From an uncultured Clostridium sp. (GTDB lineage Bacteria > Bacillota > Clostridia > Clostridiales > Clostridiaceae): a stretch of 20,941 bases of DNA. The position numbers were made by a program, and so were the translations under genes. The stretch spans positions 1 to 20,941 of the forward strand of contig CAKVLD010000051.1 in the NCBI GenBank assembly GCA_934755305.1, in the 5' to 3' direction. The notes under the pieces were generated by a model. The model searched no databases and had not been told where the DNA came from. It worked only from the letters and a program-made list of their open reading frames with translations. Of the stretch, positions 20,445 to 20,941 are shown one piece after another. Position 1 is the first letter of the stretch; each line of letters begins with the position of its first letter.

Positions 20445-20941
20445 TTACCAGCTGAAAACAGTTTTGTTTCTAGAATTTTTACAAGGAAGTTTAAATTCAA
20501 AGAACTTTAAATTTTTACCTTGTTTAGTAAACCTATCACAAACTATATGTAATACATATCCCATAGTAAAACCTATGGCAAAATATTTATGTCCCATGAG
20601 AAAGGTACTTGTACAAAAAATTAATGTACCAAACCATTTATGTGTAAACATTCTGTGTGGAGATAACTTGCCTAATATTGTTGTTATAGCAAATAATATT
20701 ACTCCACTTAGATTGTCAATATTTGCATTAATCCACATCTTTACATCATTTAAACTAAAAGCTAGCCCAAAGAAGTAACCTAAAGTTAAAAAAACAATTA
20801 CTAACATAATTATTTTATTGATAACTTGGGAAGCTTTAGACTTATGAGAATCTATATCTGGCATATAGGATCCTACAAATCCACCTATAATTAATGGAGC
20901 TAAAAAAGCTGTACTTTCTAAGCTATCATTAAGTAAGAAAC
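20445..20941 (-). CDS. Membrane-bound metal-dependent hydrolase-like protein, DUF457/YdjM family (5' end outside window)
   Basis: The reading frame stays open to the window edge: upstream of the first visible ATG (20864) it continues as SLESTAFLAPLIIGGFVGSY before MPDIDSHKS, so that ATG is internal and the gene is partial at its N-terminus. YMPDIDSH corresponds to the LPDIDH motif of DUF457 proteins and HRMFTHKW to their HRG-x-THS motif; these polar residues could bind a metal ion. At least three to four hydrophobic segments surround them. The family comprises inner-membrane proteins of poorly known function, of which YdjM is LexA-controlled in E. coli. It is convergent with hsp18. Confidence 0.75.
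   Translation of the reverse strand, partial: FLLNDSLESTAFLAPLIIGGFVGSYMPDIDSHKSKASQVINKIIMLVIVFLTLGYFFGLAFSLNDVKMWINANIDNLSGVILFAITTILGKLSPHRMFTHKWFGTLIFCTSTFLMGHKYFAIGFTMGYVLHIVCDRFTKQGKNLKFFEFKLPCKNSRNKTVFSW

Noticed and set aside
20389..20778. 129-codon open frame on the + strand
   Set aside because: It is the antisense shadow of the DUF457-like membrane protein gene and lacks a ribosome site.

Overview
The window looks like chromosomal DNA from a low-GC, anaerobic Firmicute of the genus Clostridium (sensu stricto). The DNA is very AT-rich, codons favour AGA/ATA/TTA, Shine-Dalgarno sites are strong (AGGAGG, GGGGG), terminators are hairpins with U-runs, and the best-recognised proteins (GapN, FNR-type regulator, Hsp18-like, catabolic-type OTCase) are of clostridial/bacillota type. 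No rRNA, tRNA, CRISPR array or intact insertion sequence was seen.

Layout. (1) 1-3600, redox block: the end of an MsrB methionine sulfoxide reductase, then an operon of a stand-alone flavohemoprotein-type FAD/NAD(P)H reductase and gapN, then a Crp/Fnr regulator with FNR-like cysteines and an FNR-like recognition helix. (2) 3695-8276, polymorphic toxin operon: WXG100 protein, small charged helical protein, TPR protein, second WXG100 protein, a pre-toxin/Hint/Ntox15 nuclease toxin and a Tdi1-like immunity protein. It is followed by about 800 bp of decayed DNA holding a remnant of a second, paralogous toxin. (3) 9126-9548, a flavodoxin whose promoter matches the one in front of the reductase-gapN operon. 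(4) 9626-11792, divergent plsY and cls (phospholipid synthesis). (5) 12055-15133, a CUT1-type sugar ABC importer (lipoprotein and two permeases, no ATPase). (6) 15297-16926, a secreted metallophosphoesterase gene broken by an internal deletion. (7) 17025-18023 ornithine carbamoyltransferase and, convergent to it, an aminotransferase. (8) 19431-20941, a tiny membrane protein, an hsp18 gene under a CtsR operator, and a partial DUF457/YdjM-type membrane protein leaving the window.

How parts may work together. The reductase-gapN operon and the flavodoxin gene share one promoter design: a TTGA-N6-TCAC palindrome starting exactly 36 bp before a TATAAT box, which would centre it near -41.5, the class II activator position of FNR/CRP proteins. 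The regulator encoded just downstream of gapN carries four potential [4Fe-4S] ligand cysteines and an E-x-x-S-R recognition helix suited to TTGA half-sites. I infer a local FNR-type regulon linking NADPH supply (GapN), an NAD(P)H-flavin reductase and flavodoxin. In the toxin operon, the WXG100-like proteins probably act as secretion partners of the toxin for a type VII (ESX-b) machine encoded elsewhere, with the last gene giving self-protection. The TPR protein in the middle is the least explained part.
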